Origin: Nitrospirota bacterium
GTDB lineage: Bacteria > Nitrospirota > Leptospirillia > Leptospirillales > Leptospirillaceae
Direction of reading: 5' to 3'
NCBI GenBank assembly: GCA_021828375.1
Contig: JAKARS010000006.1
Coordinates: 1 to 50,194, forward strand
Length of the DNA stretch: 50,194 nt
Part shown: one piece after another, positions 8,079 to 16,282 of the stretch
Layout of the letters: every line of letters starts with the position of its first letter
How positions within the stretch are numbered: the stretch's first letter is position 1
The notes under the pieces: model-generated
The model's input: the letters and a program-made list of their open reading frames with translations, nothing else
Databases searched by the model: none
What the model was told of the DNA's origin: nothing
Translations under genes and position numbers: made by a program

Positions 8079-8729
8079 TTATGGTGAAAGGGACTCCGCA
8101 AGATGTTGACCGGAGAGGCGAGTCGTTTGAGGGTCGGAGGGGCTGATTGTTGAATCCCGAGGGGAAAAGGCGTCAAGAAAGTGCCGGAATGTGCGGGTGG
8201 CTCCCCTGAGAAGCTCTTGGGAAAAATCGCCGGAGGCAGGAGCTGACGGAAAAATCATGAGGAATTTTTCCCACAGGGAGGGGGACTCTCTTTCCCCAAG
8301 TGAAAAGAAGGAAAATGCGTGGCGGGGGATTCGCGGGAGGCTTCGCTCAAGTCTGCCGGCAATCACGGTGCCCCCCAGGGTGGATCCTTCCGTGACATAG
8401 AGAATTCCCAGGGTCTCAGGCAGGGTTCCGGGGGATGAAAACGTCACCGGCTCGTGCTTTCGGCTCGGTTGTCCCAGGGCCGCAAGATCGGCAGTCAGAA
8501 GTGGCGTCCGGGGGGGGGTGCGACAGGTGGGAAGAAATTGTGAGAGCGCGTCCTCAAGGGCCCTGTCGATCGGGCGGTAGGCCCAGAGAAAGCGGTCGAG
8601 GACTTCGCTGACCTCTTCGAGGGAGATGCTGTCGCCGAGAAGCTTTGAGAGCAACGGCGTGGTCTCGAGCTGTCGGTGCATCTCCGCCGTTTCCCGGGAG
8701 AGCCATGAAAGAAGAGGCGATCTCTTCAT
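8079..8729 (-). CDS. bphO: Biliverdin-producing heme oxygenase partnered with phytochrome
   Basis: Opens heme to biliverdin, CO and iron, giving the chromophore for the phytochrome encoded immediately upstream. The 216-residue product starts with the family's proximal-heme helix: SRETAEMHRQLE, with the ligand His near residue 17. The distal helix motif YVTEGSTLGGTVIAG lies near residues 106-120. The ATG overlaps the bphP stop (ATGA), so translation is probably coupled; no strong independent ribosome binding site is seen. An upstream extension in the same frame lies inside bphP and is rejected. Confidence 0.88.
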   Translation of the reverse strand: MKRSPLLSWLSRETAEMHRQLETTPLLSKLLGDSISLEEVSEVLDRFLWAYRPIDRALEDALSQFLPTCRTPPRTPLLTADLAALGQPSRKHEPVTFSSPGTLPETLGILYVTEGSTLGGTVIAGRLERSLPRIPRHAFSFFSLGERESPSLWEKFLMIFPSAPASGDFSQELLRGATRTFRHFLDAFSPRDSTISPSDPQTTRLSGQHLAESLSP

Positions 8730-10231
8730 GAAGGAGAGGCCGGAGGGGGAGAGGAGCTTCGGAGGAGGTGAAGGGCGGCAAGGGTGTCGAGCTTGTCCCA
8801 GGGCAGGCTCTGCCCCACTCTTTTCTCGACCCATCGCTCGAATGATTGTCGGGGGGAGATCCCGGCTCCCGAGGCGTCACTCTCAACGGGCTTCTGGGGA
8901 TTTCCCCCCCAGACGACCTCTTGCAGGGTTTCGGGGCGAAAGATCCAGAGCTCGGAGTTCTTCGGGAGTTTGAGAGCCATCAGCCCTGCGACCGGGAGAG
9001 GCCCGATTCCAGGAAGGGACTGGGTAAGCGACACGGTATGCCAGAGGGGGTCGGATCTTCGGGGGCCCAATAGCTCATGGAGCTTGTCAAGGCTTTGAAG
9101 GGACGGGGTGGTCCCCCAGGAGGTGAAGGCATGGTTGTGGAAGAAGACAAGTCCGCAGGCGTTAAAGAGGGTGGCAAGGGAGGTGGCGCAGACAGAGAGA
9201 ATGTCGTCAGGATTCTCCGTTTTCGAGAAAATCTCCCGAAAGGGGGCGAGCCGATGATCGAGGCTGTCAATGGTCCGGATGCGCTCTTCTGCATGGGATT
9301 GGAGAAGTGCCATGTTGTAGTGCTTGACGATAGAGCGTGCGGCAGAAAGAGTCTCCAGTCCAAGTGTCCGGGGGGATCGGCTGTGGCAGGCCACCAGCCC
9401 CCAGAGGGACTTGGTTTCGATCACAGGAAAAGAGAGGGAAGCCACGACCCCCATATTGGCAAGATAGGCCACGTGGACCGGAGAGACGCTCCTCAAATCT
9501 GAAAAGGAAAGGTCGGGGGGACGTCCTGTCAGGGAGCGAATGGGGAGAGAGGGCGCCGGGGCATGGGGAATCAGCCGCCAGGGATTCTTGAGGTAGAGCT
9601 CCCTCGCAATCTTGGGAATGTCGCTCCCTGGAAAGCGAAGTCCCAGATAGGTGCCGTAAATGTCAGGATTGCGATTTTCCGCCAGAACCTCCCCGTCCCC
9701 GTCGTCCCGAAAGGCGTAAAGCATGACTCTGTCGAATCCCGTGAGGGCCCGGATACGGGAGACAAGTTCCTGGTTCAAGTCTTCCGGAGAAAGGCTCCTG
9801 GAAAAAGGAGTGGTGAGCGTCGGGGGGAGGGGGGATTGGGAATGGCGCGACAAGAAGAGTTCGATCAGGAAGCCCTCACTGTTGCGGATGAAGACGGCAT
9901 CAAGCGAAGGGAATCCGGCAGTCAGGCCCATGGACGCACTCTCTTTCCTGTCTCCGGGGGAGGAGGAAAGTATCTGGTCGAGGGTTGTTCCCATTCGCTT
10001 TAGAAGGTCGGAGGGGAACCTTTTGCCAAAATGTTCCGTAAGTTCCGGAATCAGATCCCCGATATTGGTGCTTGCGTGAGTGATTCTTCCCGTGAGGTCG
10101 ACCTGGAGCAAGGCTCCGTGGGGCTGGATCATCCCGGAAAAAGACAACGGTTCCGATTCGCAGATGGTTGCCCAGTTCTCCGGAAGAGGAGGTAAACGAC
10201 CGGCTGAATCTTTTGGAGGAAGAGAAGACAT
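8726..10231 (-). CDS. bphP: Bacteriophytochrome photosensory module without an output domain
   Basis: Red/far-red photoreceptor carrying biliverdin. The 501-residue product contains PAS, GAF and PHY domains in order. Visible landmarks are Cys24 in the N-terminal segment (CESEP, the biliverdin attachment site), the SDIP motif with its key Asp near 204, His near 253 in SPVHVAYL, His near 283, and the PHY tongue motif PRQSF at about 460-464 followed by RVGQSLPW. Only about 25 residues follow, so there is no histidine kinase, GGDEF or other output. The ATG at 10231 is preferred over the upstream TTG because GAGGG lies 8 bases before it. A promoter lies at 10317-10346. It heads the unit bphP-bphO-ettA-helicase. 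How the signal leaves the protein is unknown. Confidence 0.9.
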   Translation of the reverse strand: MSSLPPKDSAGRLPPLPENWATICESEPLSFSGMIQPHGALLQVDLTGRITHASTNIGDLIPELTEHFGKRFPSDLLKRMGTTLDQILSSSPGDRKESASMGLTAGFPSLDAVFIRNSEGFLIELFLSRHSQSPLPPTLTTPFSRSLSPEDLNQELVSRIRALTGFDRVMLYAFRDDGDGEVLAENRNPDIYGTYLGLRFPGSDIPKIARELYLKNPWRLIPHAPAPSLPIRSLTGRPPDLSFSDLRSVSPVHVAYLANMGVVASLSFPVIETKSLWGLVACHSRSPRTLGLETLSAARSIVKHYNMALLQSHAEERIRTIDSLDHRLAPFREIFSKTENPDDILSVCATSLATLFNACGLVFFHNHAFTSWGTTPSLQSLDKLHELLGPRRSDPLWHTVSLTQSLPGIGPLPVAGLMALKLPKNSELWIFRPETLQEVVWGGNPQKPVESDASGAGISPRQSFERWVEKRVGQSLPWDKLDTLAALHLLRSSSPPPASPS

Positions 10232-10316
10232 CGACAAATCCCTCGGTCAGTCTTTTGTCTCGGTATGACGGGGTCAATGGGGGATTCTGGACGGGGGCCG
10301 ATTTCGGCTTTTTTAA

Positions 10317-10346
10317 ATCATAGAGAAGAGGGACAGGGATTTTCAA
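10317..10346 (-). promoter_or_regulatory. Candidate promoter for bphP-bphO
   Basis: Read on the minus strand: TTGAAA (10346-10341), an 18-base spacer and TATGAT (10322-10317). It lies about 85 bases before the bphP start, in the gap after the 46-aa microprotein gene. Confidence 0.5.
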
Positions 10347-10393
10347 GGATCCGCTGACTGATTGACGGGAAAAGGCGCGGGAGAAAAGGAGCG

Positions 10394-10534
10394 TCAGTGG
10401 TGGCCGAGAAGGGCGTTCCCCAAAACGACGAGAAGCGCAGTCACAATGAAAATGATGGCCACAATGGACACAAGGATGACCGAGGCTCCCAATGTGGGGT
10501 ATTTGTCGAGAAATCGCTTCATGAAGCCACGCAT
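10394..10534 (-). CDS. 46-residue single-pass membrane microprotein
   Basis: I do not recognise the family. A basic N-terminus (RGFMKRFLDKY) is followed by one long hydrophobic helix at about residues 14-41 (Val/Ile/Leu-rich) and a C-terminal Gly-His-His. Two ATGs are possible. The one at 10534 is chosen because AGGAG is then 8 bases upstream, against 2 for the ATG at 10540. It follows the outer-membrane protein gene by 27 bases and is probably the third cistron of TPR lipoprotein, outer-membrane protein, microprotein. The positive-inside rule predicts N-in, C-out. Confidence 0.6.
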   Translation of the reverse strand: MRGFMKRFLDKYPTLGASVILVSIVAIIFIVTALLVVLGNALLGHH

Positions 10535-10561
10535 GGACATATCTCCTGAGAGGGGTGGAAA

Positions 10562-11659
10562 CTACATGCCACGGTACCCGAAGGGGCCATTAAAGTAAAG
10601 GGTGACGGTTCCCATGGGGGTATAGGTGTGGGGGTAGTTTGACTGATAGACGGGAAGGGCCACTCCAGCACCCCAAGTGGCGGCAAACTTCTGGGTGTGA
10701 GGCCATGTCACCTCAAGTTCGGGCGCCAGCCAGAAGAAGGACCAGGCCGGCGCATTCGCGGCGCCGAAAAAGAGGTTGGTCCCGCTCTGGGTTTCGCCAT
10801 AAAACTCAAGGAGCCAGCCGGCGCCCCATTCAGTATTGAGGACATCCTCAAGGGCTCCCGCGTAGTAAGTGATATTTCCGTCGACCATGTGGAGGTCTCC
10901 CGCAGTCCAGGGGAGCTGGGTGAGGCCATTGTTGAAGGTGTAGCCGGCCCCGACGGTGGAGGGATTCTCCACGATATCCCCGACTTGGAGGTAGACCATG
11001 AAGGGTTTGACGTGTTTTCGGAGGAGGAACATGACTCCTTCGTTGTAGGTGCCGTTTCCCAGCTGGTCGGCCCCGTAGTCTTGAGGATTCAGATTCTGGT
11101 ACTGGCCGGAGGGAATCCAGAAGTCAAAGGTGAGGGCCATGGCGGGAAGGGCAAGGGGAAGATAGACGTTGGCGTCGCTGGTGAGCTGCCACTTGATTTC
11201 AAAATGAGTGTTCCCCACGCCGAAGTGGCTGGCGGAATGGTCGATCCCTTGGGAGGGATCCACTCCCTGCCAGTTTTGTATAAGTGGAAGATAGGAGTCG
11301 AGTTCGATGTTGTGCCCAAGTCCCACCGCCAGGCGCATCGGCATATACAGGGAAGAGGCGGAGACACCGGGGGTGATGTAATCGTAGGCGAACGGCTCGA
11401 GATACCAGGAGCCAATGGGCTCAACCTCGGCGGTTCCCGTAAAGAAGGGTCCACTTGTATTGGGTCCCCAGGGGAGAAAAGGGGGAGCCAGAGCCTGAAA
11501 GTCCTTGGCCATCTCTTCATCATCGGACATCGGGAGAAAAAAGTCACCTGTGCCGGTCCCGGAGGAGCTGGCGCTCGCCAGTGGGGGAGTGATGAGACAT
11601 AGACTCAAAAGTCCAAGAAGGACAAAAAAAGACTGTCTTTTTTGAAAGAGAAAGGTCAT
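10562..11659 (-). CDS. Outer-membrane beta-barrel protein (phenol-degradation MetA-like family)
   Basis: The 365-residue product has a clear signal peptide (hydrophobic residues 10-26, then PPLASAS). The rest is rich in Trp, Tyr, Gly and Asn with alternating short amphipathic strands and ends in a Tyr/Phe-containing strand, as expected for an outer-membrane barrel. The overall pattern resembles proteins annotated as MetA-pathway or transporter-family barrels; this is a recollection of family style, not a search result. GGAG precedes the ATG by 7 bases. It lies 28 bases downstream of a TPR lipoprotein gene. The cargo, if any, is unknown. Confidence 0.65.
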   Translation of the reverse strand: MTFLFQKRQSFFVLLGLLSLCLITPPLASASSSGTGTGDFFLPMSDDEEMAKDFQALAPPFLPWGPNTSGPFFTGTAEVEPIGSWYLEPFAYDYITPGVSASSLYMPMRLAVGLGHNIELDSYLPLIQNWQGVDPSQGIDHSASHFGVGNTHFEIKWQLTSDANVYLPLALPAMALTFDFWIPSGQYQNLNPQDYGADQLGNGTYNEGVMFLLRKHVKPFMVYLQVGDIVENPSTVGAGYTFNNGLTQLPWTAGDLHMVDGNITYYAGALEDVLNTEWGAGWLLEFYGETQSGTNLFFGAANAPAWSFFWLAPELEVTWPHTQKFAATWGAGVALPVYQSNYPHTYTPMGTVTLYFNGPFGYRGM

Positions 11660-11687
11660 GGAAAATCTCCGGGACGGAAAAGAGGGC

Positions 11688-12203
11688 TTAGTGAGTGGTC
11701 GGCTGGGTCATCATTCCGGCTTCATCATGCTTCTCAAGGAGAATCGCCAGGGCTTTGGCATTTTTCCCGTTGTGAATCAGGGCCTTGGCCAGCATTTTTC
11801 GATAGCCGTGAGGCCACTTGGTGCGGGGCTCGATGAGCGACAGAAGCGTGAGGGCCTTGCGGTAGTGGTGGGAGGAAATGAGGATTCGGGCTTCGTTGAG
11901 AATGTAGGGCTCGTCGTTGTCGTTGCTTCGCAGGGCCCGGGCCTGCTCAAGATAGCCGATGGCCTTCTGGGACTCTCCTTCCTTGAACTGGATGAAGGCC
12001 AAGTTGTTGAGAATGGTCGGATCGGTGGGGTTGTCCCGAAGCGCCTTTTTCAGGTCGGCTTCCGCCTGCTCAAGATGGCCTTGCTTGATTTCCGCATAGG
12101 CCTTCTGTTCGGAGAGCCAGGCACGGACTGGTGGCTCCGTGGTGGCGGCGCATCCTGACAGGACAAGGGCGACGAGAGGAATGAGAGAGAGTCTTTTCAG
12201 CAT
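11688..12203 (-). CDS. TPR-containing lipoprotein
   Basis: The 171-residue product has a type II signal peptide with lipobox LSGC (lipidated Cys near residue 18), then tetratricopeptide-like helices: NPTDPTILNNLAFIQFKEG is a canonical TPR half, with further repeats to about residue 155. It should sit on the inner face of the outer membrane or in the periplasm as a protein-protein adaptor. It is the first gene of the unit that continues into the barrel protein and the 46-aa microprotein, so it may help assemble or partner the barrel. Confidence 0.75.
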   Translation of the reverse strand: MLKRLSLIPLVALVLSGCAATTEPPVRAWLSEQKAYAEIKQGHLEQAEADLKKALRDNPTDPTILNNLAFIQFKEGESQKAIGYLEQARALRSNDNDEPYILNEARILISSHHYRKALTLLSLIEPRTKWPHGYRKMLAKALIHNGKNAKALAILLEKHDEAGMMTQPTTH

Positions 12204-12230
12204 TGGAATATCCTTATCTTCTTTGACAGT

Positions 12231-12953
12231 CTATTTTTTAAGCCTGGCAGATGGTCGTTGTGATGCCGATATGTTGCTTTGTTGCGATCCTTCCCTAAAA
12301 GAATGATCTTGAGGACCCTCTGCTTCTACTTGCGGCAACTTCATGTAGTAGGCTGCCGCAAATCCCAGGATGGCAAAGTCGTCAAAAAATCCTAGAAAAG
12401 GGATGTTGTCCGGGATGAAGTCGATGGGTGTCAAGAGATAAAAAAGCGCCCCATAAGCGATGAATTTATCGGTCAGGCTCATCTTTCGGGACCGGATCAC
12501 CGAGACGAGCGTCGAAATGCGTTCGGTCCACTCCGCTCCCATGGCCTTGAATCGTGAAATTTTCTCCGGGTTGCTCTCAACTTCAGACTGTTTCTTTTCC
12601 TGGGCTCCGATGACGACAAGGCTTGTCAGAATCCGATCCTCACTCATGGCGGGGTTGGTCTCAAAATCTGAGGGAAGTCCCAGATTGACGATCGCCGCAT
12701 GATGCTCCCCCTTTGAGAGCCCGGAGAGAAGAATCGCCTTCACATGCGGGCTTTCGGGATCGAGGAGACCCTGGGAGACCAGCCGATAGCAGGTATCACG
12801 GATTGCCGGAACATAGACCGGAGGAATCGGGAAGTCAAGCGGCTTTTTCGTCCAGCGCCGCAATGTCATCCCCGATAGCCCAATCATTCTCCCGAGCTCT
12901 TCGGGAGAGTGGCCTGTCGTCTCGAGTATTTTTAACAAATGTGAATTCGTCAT
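12231..12953 (-). CDS. HTH-like N-terminus fused to a DUF1232 (YkvA-type) membrane domain
   Basis: The product is 240 residues. Residues about 5-40 look like a short helix-turn-helix (HSPEELGRMIGLSGMTLRRW). Residues about 155-215 carry the DUF1232 core, whose hallmark YLLTPIDFIPD is followed by FLGFFDDFAILGFAAAYYM, a hydrophobic hairpin. The middle segment is unassigned. ATG at 12953 is preferred to TTG at 12959. No ribosome binding site is present, and a near-consensus promoter ends only 8 bases before the ATG, so the transcript may be leaderless. Function is unknown; DUF1232 proteins are small membrane proteins of unclear role. Confidence 0.7.
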   Translation of the reverse strand: MTNSHLLKILETTGHSPEELGRMIGLSGMTLRRWTKKPLDFPIPPVYVPAIRDTCYRLVSQGLLDPESPHVKAILLSGLSKGEHHAAIVNLGLPSDFETNPAMSEDRILTSLVVIGAQEKKQSEVESNPEKISRFKAMGAEWTERISTLVSVIRSRKMSLTDKFIAYGALFYLLTPIDFIPDNIPFLGFFDDFAILGFAAAYYMKLPQVEAEGPQDHSFREGSQQSNISASQRPSARLKK

Positions 12954-12961
12954 ATTCAAAT

Positions 12962-12988
12962 GTTATACCGGGTGAGACAGGGTGTCAA
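12962..12988 (-). promoter_or_regulatory. Promoter directly abutting the DUF1232 gene
   Basis: On the minus strand: TTGACA (12988-12983), a 15-base spacer and TATAAC (12967-12962). The expected start of transcription is within about two bases of the ATG at 12953. The spacer is shorter than ideal. Confidence 0.45.
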
Positions 12989-13138
12989 GAGTGTCAGTCA
13001 ACGGGGAATGTGAGGGTGATGAAAGGAATGGAAAAGAGGATAAAAAATATGGCAAGGAGAAAGCTTTAGAAACGTAAACGCGGGATTTTTTGGATTTGAT
13101 GTTTGATTTTGATGGTGGTCAAGGAAAGATTTGCAGAA

Positions 13139-13215
<77 letters not shown>

Positions 13216-13220
13216 GCTAC

Positions 13221-13250
13221 ATATTAGGTCAGCGGGATGAGATTTGTCAA
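13221..13250 (-). promoter_or_regulatory. Initiator tRNA promoter
   Basis: On the minus strand: TTGACA (13250-13245), an 18-base spacer and TAATAT (13226-13221). The -10 element ends only five bases before the mature 5' end of the tRNA, so the primary transcript has almost no leader. Confidence 0.7.
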
Positions 13251-13428
13251 CAAGTCTCAATCGAAAAATTCCTAAATGCACCGGGATTTCGCTTCAAAAT
13301 ATTGATATCAGGGGGAACTTCTTTAGAGAGTGGGTCACTGTCGCCTTTCGGAGTTCGTGGGGTTCTGATAATATCTATATCAAAAACTCAGCGAATCTTC
13401 TTTGTCTTATGAATGAGGTCATATAAAA

Positions 13429-14874
13429 TTGATTATTGAAAATGATGAAGAGTGGGATCTCGTTGTCATTGGGGCGGGTTCGGCCGGGTATGTTGGGGCG
13501 ATCCGGGCGGCAGAAATCGGAATGAAGGTTCTTGTTCTTGATCCCGGTGAGCTTGGCGGAACCTGCTTGCATCAGGGGTGCATTCCGACAAAGGTCTTGC
13601 TCGAGGCTGGTGGTCGTCTCCGGATGGGAGACGAGGGACAGGAAACGGGCATTGCCTACCCCCGCCCGACTCTTGATGCTGTCCGGTTGAGTGCCTTTCG
13701 AAAGACGACGGTAGACCGGCTCTTTCGTGGCATTGGCTTTCTTTTCAAGAAGCATGGGGTGACCTATCGAAAAAGTCGGGGACGCCTCGATGGACCTGGA
13801 TATGTTCTCGAGGAAGGAGAATCCCCGGTTCGCCACCGAGCCAAGAATGTCCTTCTGGCGACTGGTTCGAGACCCCGGAGCCTTCCCTCCCTCCCGTTTG
13901 ACGGGACACTCGTTCTTTCCAGCACGGACCTTCTTCGACGTGAGGTCTTTGAAGGTCGATTCGCTATTGTGGGAGGCGGAGCGATCGGATGCGAGTTTGC
14001 AGAAATCCTTTCGGCGTTCGGTTGCGAGACCACGATATTGGAGCGAGAATCGCGGTTGCTTCCGACGGAGGACCCTGAACTCGGAGTCGCCCTGGAAAAG
14101 GAACTGTCGCAGAAGTCCGTGGCGATCAGGACAGGGGTCGAGGATCTTTCTTTGGTTCGTCAGCCGGGGGAGGGCCAGGGAAAGGCCAGTCTTTCCGGTC
14201 GGAGTGGCAACGATGCCTTTTCGCTGAATGTCGATGCGGTTCTTGTTGCCGTGGGTCGGTCCCCTGTGACGGAGAATTTGGGACTTGATTCGGTCGGTCT
14301 CTCTCCGGGTCCGGGAGGTTTTCTGGATGTGGACCCTCTGGGGAAAACGAAAGTTCCAGGGATTTATGCCGCCGGAGATTTGGTCGGAGGTCTCCTCTTG
14401 GCCCACAAGGCGAGCCGTCAAGCTGTGATTGCAGTGGACGCCATGGCGGGGCGGGCCCCTTCATCCTATGATCCAATGCTGATCCCTCGTGTGGTCTACA
14501 CACACCCGGAGGTTGTCTCGATCGGTCTGACTCGGGAGGAAGCGGAAAAGAAAGGCTATTCTCCCCGGGAGGGAAAGTTTCCGCTTCTGGCCAATGGGCG
14601 ATCTCTCTCAATGGGGCAACGGCGGGGGTTCATCAAGGTTGTTGTGGAGGAGCGGTCGACGAGGGTTCTCGGTATGCATGGGATCGGTCCTCATCTGTCG
14701 GAGATGATGGCCGGTGTGGCTCTTGCCATGGGTCTTCCCGATGGCCTCTTCCGCCTCTCCGAAACCGTTTTCCCTCACCCCACAGTGAGCGAGGCTCTTC
14801 ACGAGGCGGTCCTTGACGGACTTATCGCCATAGAACCTCCGTCCAGCTCTTCTTCAGAAAAAAGAGGCGGATGA
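13429..14874 (+). CDS. lpdA: Dihydrolipoyl dehydrogenase (E3)
   Basis: FAD-dependent disulfide oxidoreductase that reoxidises dihydrolipoyl groups of 2-oxoacid dehydrogenase or glycine cleavage complexes, with NAD. The 481-residue product has the FAD motif GAGSAG (residue 16 on), the redox disulfide GGTCLHQGCIPTK (Cys near 46 and 51), the NAD-binding GGGAIG near 184, the second FAD motif YAAGDL, and the C-terminal catalytic HPTVSE near 452. The start is TTG, with GAGGT 9 bases upstream. No E1 or E2 genes are adjacent. The next gene overlaps by four bases (ATGA). Confidence 0.9.
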   Translation: MIIENDEEWDLVVIGAGSAGYVGAIRAAEIGMKVLVLDPGELGGTCLHQGCIPTKVLLEAGGRLRMGDEGQETGIAYPRPTLDAVRLSAFRKTTVDRLFRGIGFLFKKHGVTYRKSRGRLDGPGYVLEEGESPVRHRAKNVLLATGSRPRSLPSLPFDGTLVLSSTDLLRREVFEGRFAIVGGGAIGCEFAEILSAFGCETTILERESRLLPTEDPELGVALEKELSQKSVAIRTGVEDLSLVRQPGEGQGKASLSGRSGNDAFSLNVDAVLVAVGRSPVTENLGLDSVGLSPGPGGFLDVDPLGKTKVPGIYAAGDLVGGLLLAHKASRQAVIAVDAMAGRAPSSYDPMLIPRVVYTHPEVVSIGLTREEAEKKGYSPREGKFPLLANGRSLSMGQRRGFIKVVVEERSTRVLGMHGIGPHLSEMMAGVALAMGLPDGLFRLSETVFPHPTVSEALHEAVLDGLIAIEPPSSSSSEKRGG

Positions 14875-16259
14875 TGGGATTTGTCTCCCTTATTGCCTCA
14901 ATCCGGGATCTTTCCCCCTGGAAAAAGATCCTTGACTATGGGGTCAACTCCAATGTTGTCACGAGTTTTGCGACCGATGCTGCAGGCAAGATCGTCCTGT
15001 TCGACGATGGGCTCGTCCACCTGACAAAACTTCCGGCTCGAACTTTGTCCCGAATGCCTGTACGGTCATTGCGGGACCATCTTGCGAGCCGTGGAGGGCC
15101 GAAGGCCGGTCCGGAGAGTGACGAGGAAGACCTGTTCCGCCGTAAGGACTACAGGGGAACCAATGATCAGGGCACACTGATCTGGTGGGGGTTTCCCATC
15201 GGAACCCTTTCCCAACCTGCGGGTCTTTATTTTCTTGCCTTTTTCGACAGGATGCCTCCGGAAAAGCAGATCGAAACGGTGGAATATCCCGAAGTTCTTA
15301 AGATGAGGGAAAAGATTCAGGTCCCGGTGGCGAGACATCTCCTTGACGAAGCCGACCAGAACGTTCTGATGACGGAGATTCCCCGTCTCATGGAGTGGGA
15401 AGACCGTCCGTTCAAGCATCACCGGGTTTTTCTTGTCGACGGAGTGACCCTCGATGACGGTCCTCGTCCAATCTATCTCCAATTCGATGGTCCCGAAGAG
15501 AAGCTCCGCATGTTTCAGGAGAATGTCTCCATGGGAGATGTTCAGTTTTTTAAAAAAATTTCAGAGTCAGGTCCCCGGCCTGCCCTGATCGAGCATACGG
15601 ATAAGAACTTCCGTTATGAGATCATGCTTCCCCTCACCTGGTACATCCATGTTTTTGGATGGATCGGGATTGCCCTGCCGACGCTTGATACCTGGATGAA
15701 ACCAGTGCGTCTCAACTTTGAGGAAATTGTCCGAAACATTGGTGATGCCTTGGGGGAGGAGCGGATGTCCCTGGGCCTTCTTCCTCACTACGACGTTCAT
15801 CGGGGGCTTTTCGAGGAGGAAAGCTTCATGACGCTGATGGAGGAGATGATTACACGACATCCTCCCCGGCCCTTTGTGCTGCTCGGGGTTCGGGTGGATC
15901 CTGCCCACCGGGATCTTCTCCAGACAGTTCTTGATCGTGCCAAGAGGCCATCGGATATTTTGGCCCAAGTTGGGTCCAATCTTGTGATCCTCTTCCCCGA
16001 CCAGGATGTGGGGCGGGCAAAGGCGGTCGAAAATCGCTATCGGGAGGTCTTGGGGAGATTTGTGGTGACCCGTCCTGATGTGGTTCTCTCCATTAGTGTC
16101 TTTTGGTTTCCCTCTCAGGCGTGGTCCGGTCGGGAGCTCATGGCGGTTCTCGAGGAAAGGCCCAAGATCGACATTGTTCCCACCCAGGGAGAACAATCAT
16201 CTGGGGAGGGCTTTGACGACTGGTTCAAACGCTTTCTTGTCCTTAAGGACTGGGAGTGA
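14871..16259 (+). CDS. Hypothetical protein with a degenerate GGDEF-like C-terminus
   Basis: The product is 462 residues and soluble. The N-terminal part looks PAS-like (VVTSFATDAAGKIVLFDDGLVHLT). The middle, about 170-270, is unassigned. The last 150 residues follow the secondary-structure rhythm of a GGDEF domain (VLLGVRVD, then SDILAQVGSNLVILFP where GGDEF should be, then helices and a final VVLSISVFWF strand). The catalytic signature has become GSNLV, so no diguanylate cyclase activity is expected; it could be a c-di-GMP or GTP sensor, or simply diverged. The start overlaps the lpdA stop. A similar architecture occurs at 45435-46745, and the two may be paralogues. Confidence 0.65.
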   Translation: MMGFVSLIASIRDLSPWKKILDYGVNSNVVTSFATDAAGKIVLFDDGLVHLTKLPARTLSRMPVRSLRDHLASRGGPKAGPESDEEDLFRRKDYRGTNDQGTLIWWGFPIGTLSQPAGLYFLAFFDRMPPEKQIETVEYPEVLKMREKIQVPVARHLLDEADQNVLMTEIPRLMEWEDRPFKHHRVFLVDGVTLDDGPRPIYLQFDGPEEKLRMFQENVSMGDVQFFKKISESGPRPALIEHTDKNFRYEIMLPLTWYIHVFGWIGIALPTLDTWMKPVRLNFEEIVRNIGDALGEERMSLGLLPHYDVHRGLFEEESFMTLMEEMITRHPPRPFVLLGVRVDPAHRDLLQTVLDRAKRPSDILAQVGSNLVILFPDQDVGRAKAVENRYREVLGRFVVTRPDVVLSISVFWFPSQAWSGRELMAVLEERPKIDIVPTQGEQSSGEGFDDWFKRFLVLKDWE

Positions 16260-16282
16260 GACCTGTGAAGGGGCGAAATCGT

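Noticed and set aside
10300-10316. GCCGA/TCGGC hairpin followed by T run on the plus strand
   Set aside because: It looks like a small rightward terminator but no rightward gene precedes it, and the loop is only about two bases.
10697-11602. 301-codon plus-strand frame opposite the outer-membrane protein
   Set aside because: The minus-strand product has a signal peptide and a barrel pattern; the plus frame has neither motif nor ribosome binding site.
13375-14421. 348-codon minus-strand frame opposite lpdA
   Set aside because: Composition is Arg/Ser-rich and featureless, whereas the plus strand encodes the complete E3 motif series.
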